This document shows, piece after piece, positions 60,222 through 64,000 of a stretch of 64,000 nt of DNA (positions are counted from its first letter, which is position 1; each line of letters starts with the position of its first letter). The translations under genes and the position numbers were made by a program. The notes under the pieces are model-generated. The model was not told the origin of the DNA. It ran no database searches and saw only the letters and a program-made list of their open reading frames with translations. Origin of the DNA: Phytomonas francai (Eukaryota; Euglenozoa; Kinetoplastea; Trypanosomatida; Trypanosomatidae); assembly GCA_001766655.1 (NCBI GenBank), contig MJCC01000006.1:1623-65622 (forward strand). Direction: 5' to 3'.

Positions 60222-63200
60222 TTAAGGGTTAACTTCGGTGGCTTTAATTACATTTTGTTGCAACATTTGAGTGTACATGTCGTTCCCCACGGCATAATGG
60301 ACCGGAGAAAGTGGAACGGCGTCTTCAAAATTATCATCATCTTCATTCAGATCATTAACCTCCTCATCAATAGAAGAAACTGATTCTGATAATTCATCCA
60401 CACACGCCAGCAATGGGCGCCGGGCTTGGGCGTCATTTCCGGGCTTCGTTTTCAGCAAGCGAGGTGGTGAATTCGATACTGGACCTAATGTGGGACGACT
60501 CATCTCGTTTCTAGACACACAGTTGTCCAAACGCTCTTCTGAGAGGTTTGATGGGCTTAGTGGTCTACTGACACTGTCGTCGGTCTTTTTGTAAAATTTA
60601 CGAATATTACGATACGACACCCTCCGCTTTTCCAACAAGTTTCTCAAGTGCTGCAACATCTCTTCGTATCCCTCGACCAAACTCGTGCGTCTCGTGTCGG
60701 TCTCGGAATCTCTGCCCAAGCGATACGAAACCGAATTATCACTTTCGGCATTTGTGCAACGACCGCTAGAAATGTCATCACTGCTCAGAACTGCTTTTTT
60801 CCGTGGTGTGTCGTGACGCGAGGTGGGCTTTTCAGAAGTAGGTTCCAGATCCGGCTCGCTGGATTGCAAATTCGTCTCAACCTTGTCATTATTCTCGCTT
60901 AAAAGGCGATGCCGTTCTACACCAAATCGCTGTCGTTTCTTAAGTAAGACTAGCTGTTTCTGCACGTGATCCGCTGAGGTACAGTTACGAAGAGGGGAGG
61001 CCTCGCTCCGCAATGTGTGAAGGGTTTCAATCATGCTGGGCATGGAAACTTCTTGCTTCTTATCCTCTTCGCCAACATTTGTTAGTGGATGCAGCTCAAC
61101 CATGGCGGTGGGAATGTCGGGCCCCGTTACCATACCCGCGTATCTTGCTGCCTCATCCGATAGAGGCCAGCGTATGTGATGAAAACGAACGTTTGGAGAG
61201 GGATGGAAGACAGGTTTAACATCCTTTAGGATAGCTTTCCTTCTTTGAATGGTAGAATCACTGGATTTCGTGTCAGACATGCTCAAATTCTTCCCTTTCA
61301 CGTTCGTAGAGGACGTGGACTGCGCCGGAGTGCGTCCCTTGACGGTGTGCGCCACGTCAATCAACTCAGCCTCTGAAATGCTCTCCTCAATACCATTGAC
61401 CTCAAGCGAGGACACTTTCAAAGGGGAACTGTTTATTTGCACAGGGTGCAGAGCACTCGTGATGCAATCCTGAGAATTTCTATTGTCATTTTCTACAGGC
61501 TTCGCTATAGCAGCGCTTGAATCGCTAACGAGCTGGTCAAAAGGCTGGTCTGAGGTGACTGACGGATTCGGTTTGGACGGTGTCAGGGGTAAACAACGCG
61601 CTTGAACGTCGCACGAGTCGGGGTTTTGACCTCCTGAGACGACACGTTTCAAAAGACGGTCCGCACCTCCCTCAGCCGCGTCGTCAGCAGAATGCCGCGC
61701 AACAGGCGTCAATACAGCAAGGCCCCTCGGGGTTAAAGCAGGGGAAGAGGGAATCCTTTTTTGGAGTCTCGCGGAAGGGGAAACCAGATGTGGCTGAGCT
61801 TCTAAATTCAATGAGGAGCGGACATGTTTCTCGGCGACGGGCTTATTAGTGGGTGTTGAGAGTGGAGACACTTTGGGTGGCACGTACTCGGCGTCTTTTT
61901 TATTATTCAGCAAAGCATTGAGTAACGCCGGCCGCAGAGGTCGAATCTGACGTGTTGGGGGTGTTCGGAGCTGCGGCACCCGAGTGCCTGCGATAAACAT
62001 ACCATCGTCAACCATTCCTTGCTGAGCAGCGGCCTTATCTTCCGAATTCCGATTCTTATCCAATGCCTCTGCGTTCAGCGCAAAAGAAGGACGTTGTACG
62101 GGGCATTTCCTCTCTTCAGCATCACGACTCACTACCTCCCGAGCCCTATGATCCAAACGGTTTAGTGCATAACCATTTGAATAACGGTTCTTTGGTAATA
62201 TTTTCTGTTGTTCACCTAGAGGCGGTCCCTCCTTTAATTTTACCGCTGATGGTTTCGCGTTTTGTCGGGCGGCCTTATCCGCGTGCAACGGTGAGTTCGC
62301 TGCTATCTTCGCCTTCGGCCGCTGGGCCATTAATGGTGGAGCATTGCCTTTTGAAACCCCTTTCACGGGGCGATAGGGAGAGTATCTAGGGTCAACACCA
62401 AACTTCCGCTGAAGCCCTTGAGCGGGAGTACGATAGGGGAGGCCACCAGCTTGTGCAGGCGACTTCTGTGCTGGTGCGCATCGGTGTTCATTCCTCGAGT
62501 GAGGACGAGAAAGAGGGCAGGAAAGGGGAGAAGAAACATCGCGGTTATTGCGAGGTGAAACCCCAGCCTCACGAGGCAGTGGTGCTGATGGCTGGGGATC
62601 CTTAACCGGCTTCTTGTTGCCATTGTAGCCATTTGCATGAACATTATTCTCTACATCTAGCTCAACACGACGTTGTTGAACCAGGATGCGTTGAAGCTCC
62701 TTCTCACGGAGCTCGTTCAAACGTTTGCGCCTCTCCAAATCTTCTTTTTGCTTTCTCAAATAGTCCTCCTGTTTGCGTCGCATATACGCGTGAATCGTTT
62801 CCTTTGCCTGAGGATTTGCACCGTGTTCATATTTCGCCATGATAGACTTTATTCGCTTAACATCCGGCTGGTATCCACAGAATGGGGGTGAGTCGCGTGC
62901 GAGGACGCTTTCATCGGACTTGTCCGCTGACTCGGAATTAGGTGACATTACCTTGTGGTTACTGGGGGAAGAGGGTCGCCTAGCGTACGGTGAAGCCCCT
63001 GCTAGAGCGACAGCGCTGAGCCTATCCCGCATATGTTGAAGGTTATCCAGTATGTTTCGTTGGTACAGATCGCTTGGTGTGGCGCAATTCGCATTGTTTG
63101 GATTGATATTCGCGTTGGCTGCTCTCGGTTTCGGTCCCAAGATGTCAGCAACGGGTCTCGACTCAGGAGAGACTTTTCGAGGTGACTGCTGCACCACCGC

Positions 63201-64000
63201 CATGGCCGCCGCCTGGCCTGGGGTGAGGCCCGGAGTTTGCTTCATTTTCTTCTGATCTGCTCGAGGGGTAGGGCACGGCGTTTTTTTGCCACCTTGACAT
63301 TCGTTGGAGTTTTCGCTGTTAGGTGAGCCGACTTCAAAATCAATGATGTCTTTCAGACGCACACGGCATTGAGTCGCTAGCATGAGATTCTCCTCCAGCT
63401 GCTCCAAGGATCGACGAACAAGACGAAGGGAAAGAAGCTGCTTGATACTCGGACGCTTTATGGGGTCCTTTTGAAGGCACCATGCTATCATCTTGCGGAA
63501 CTCGGGTGAGTATTGACTAGAAATCTCCGGACATTGACCAGTGATGATGCGTTGCATCAGCTGATTCATGTTACCACCATCAAAGGGATGCCGGCCGCCA
63601 GTGGCACACTCATACAGGAGGACGCCTAATGCCCAGATATCGCTTTTGTTGTTGTACGGCTTGTTTCGGCACAACTCCGGGGAAAAATAATATGGCGTGC
63701 CACAGACTGTGTTGGCCATTCCCATCGTGTTGCGAAGGACAGTGGTGATACCAAAGTCACCCAACTTGACAGCGCCGTTTTTCATAAGAAAAACGTTCAT
63801 CGTTTTAATGTCTCGGTGTAGCATGTGGAACGAATGAAGGTACTCCATAGCCAGGCATACTTGAGAGAAATAATACATAACTAGCGATTCTTTCATAGGG
63901 CGACGCGTTTGGTTTATTTTCGCACTTAGATCCCCGCCATCGCAGTATTCCATTACAATGTACAGGCTCTTTTGATTTTCAAACTGCTCAACGTAGCGCA
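60222..64000 (-). CDS. NEK-family serine/threonine kinase (5' end outside window)
   Basis: The reading frame continues past the right edge: before the internal Met of MEYCDGGDL the sequence already reads RYVEQFENQKSLYIV, so the N-lobe start lies beyond 64000. At least 1,259 residues are visible. The kinase domain shows MEYCDGGDLSAKI, HMLHRDIKTMNVFLMKN, LGDFGITTVL, CGTPYYFSPELCRNKPY and the DIWALGVLLYECATG helix F, all typical of NIMA-related kinases. At the HRD motif threonine replaces the common proline (HRDIKT). A coiled coil at about 378-435, counted from the Met at 63953 (MRRKQEDYLRKQKEDLERRK), matches the dimerisation helix found in NEKs. The remaining roughly 800 residues are Ser/Pro/Arg-rich and probably disordered. 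NEKs act in basal-body, flagellar and cell-cycle control. Confidence 0.9.
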   Translation of the reverse strand, partial: RYVEQFENQKSLYIVMEYCDGGDLSAKINQTRRPMKESLVMYYFSQVCLAMEYLHSFHMLHRDIKTMNVFLMKNGAVKLGDFGITTVLRNTMGMANTVCGTPYYFSPELCRNKPYNNKSDIWALGVLLYECATGGRHPFDGGNMNQLMQRIITGQCPEISSQYSPEFRKMIAWCLQKDPIKRPSIKQLLSLRLVRRSLEQLEENLMLATQCRVRLKDIIDFEVGSPNSENSNECQGGKKTPCPTPRADQKKMKQTPGLTPGQAAAMAVVQQSPRKVSPESRPVADILGPKPRAANANINPNNANCATPSDLYQRNILDNLQHMRDRLSAVALAGASPYARRPSSPSNHKVMSPNSESADKSDESVLARDSPPFCGYQPDVKRIKSIMAKYEHGANPQAKETIHAYMRRKQEDYLRKQKEDLERRKRLNELREKELQRILVQQRRVELDVENNVHANGYNGNKKPVKDPQPSAPLPREAGVSPRNNRDVSSPLSCPLSRPHSRNEHRCAPAQKSPAQAGGLPYRTPAQGLQRKFGVDPRYSPYRPVKGVSKGNAPPLMAQRPKAKIAANSPLHADKAARQNAKPSAVKLKEGPPLGEQQKILPKNRYSNGYALNRLDHRAREVVSRDAEERKCPVQRPSFALNAEALDKNRNSEDKAAAQQGMVDDGMFIAGTRVPQLRTPPTRQIRPLRPALLNALLNNKKDAEYVPPKVSPLSTPTNKPVAEKHVRSSLNLEAQPHLVSPSARLQKRIPSSPALTPRGLAVLTPVARHSADDAAEGGADRLLKRVVSGGQNPDSCDVQARCLPLTPSKPNPSVTSDQPFDQLVSDSSAAIAKPVENDNRNSQDCITSALHPVQINSSPLKVSSLEVNGIEESISEAELIDVAHTVKGRTPAQSTSSTNVKGKNLSMSDTKSSDSTIQRRKAILKDVKPVFHPSPNVRFHHIRWPLSDEAARYAGMVTGPDIPTAMVELHPLTNVGEEDKKQEVSMPSMIETLHTLRSEASPLRNCTSADHVQKQLVLLKKRQRFGVERHRLLSENNDKVETNLQSSEPDLEPTSEKPTSRHDTPRKKAVLSSDDISSGRCTNAESDNSVSYRLGRDSETDTRRTSLVEGYEEMLQHLRNLLEKRRVSYRNIRKFYKKTDDSVSRPLSPSNLSEERLDNCVSRNEMSRPTLGPVSNSPPRLLKTKPGNDAQARRPLLACVDELSESVSSIDEEVNDLNEDDDNFEDAVPLSPVHYAVGNDMYTQMLQQNVIKATEVNP

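Overview
The window looks like a stretch of a kinetoplastid (trypanosomatid) nuclear chromosome. All 25 protein genes I can support lie on the minus strand, none has an intron, and the gaps between them are AT-rich (about 0.3-2.9 kb). Several gaps carry long pyrimidine tracts on the coding strand followed by AG just upstream of the first ATG, as expected for one polycistronic unit processed by trans-splicing and polyadenylation. NMT, ARF1, U2A', POB3 and the NEK and STE11 kinases have a trypanosomatid character. I cannot name the species; a Trypanosoma-like organism is a guess.

Transcription runs from right to left. From the right edge the order is: a NEK kinase (cut by the edge), a 1,886-residue protein with a degenerate kinase fold, an LRR/coiled-coil protein, dynein light chain LC8, a membrane protein with a GRAM/PH-like N-terminus, FACT subunit POB3, an Hsp70-like protein interrupted by an assembly gap, U2 snRNP protein A', two ARF1 GTPases flanking a small FMC1-like protein, an unknown protein, UTP14, an ARM-repeat protein, a SKP1-like protein, a STE11-type kinase, an S-adenosylmethionine carrier of the mitochondrial family, an FCP1/SCP-type phosphatase, N-myristoyltransferase, two unknown proteins, a syntaxin-5-like SNARE, an EPL1/BRPF-like protein, SEC13, a BFR1-like coiled-coil protein, a small membrane protein and a type II membrane glycosyltransferase. 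The 5' flank of the glycosyltransferase is repeated at the left edge, so a second copy probably lies just outside the window.

The genes are mainly housekeeping: vesicle traffic (SEC13, syntaxin 5, ARF1, plus the NMT that would acylate ARF), RNA and ribosome biogenesis (U2A', UTP14, BFR1), chromatin (POB3, EPL1-like), signalling (STE11, NEK, phosphatase) and cytoskeleton (LC8, ARM and LRR proteins). As usual in these organisms, neighbours need not share a pathway.

The most unusual points are: (i) sharply bounded GC-rich islands inside otherwise ordinary genes in the left two thirds of the window, one of which contains the assembly gap; (ii) two ARF1 genes that are almost identical over about 490 bp except for a 12-base patch that changes three switch II residues; (iii) a very large protein with a degenerate kinase domain; (iv) a possible decayed plus-strand coding region in the gap upstream of the Hsp70-like gene; and (v) the duplicated glycosyltransferase flank. 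Several longest open frames begin at TTG or GTG; I moved those starts to the first ATG, which fits the family N-termini and the splice tracts.
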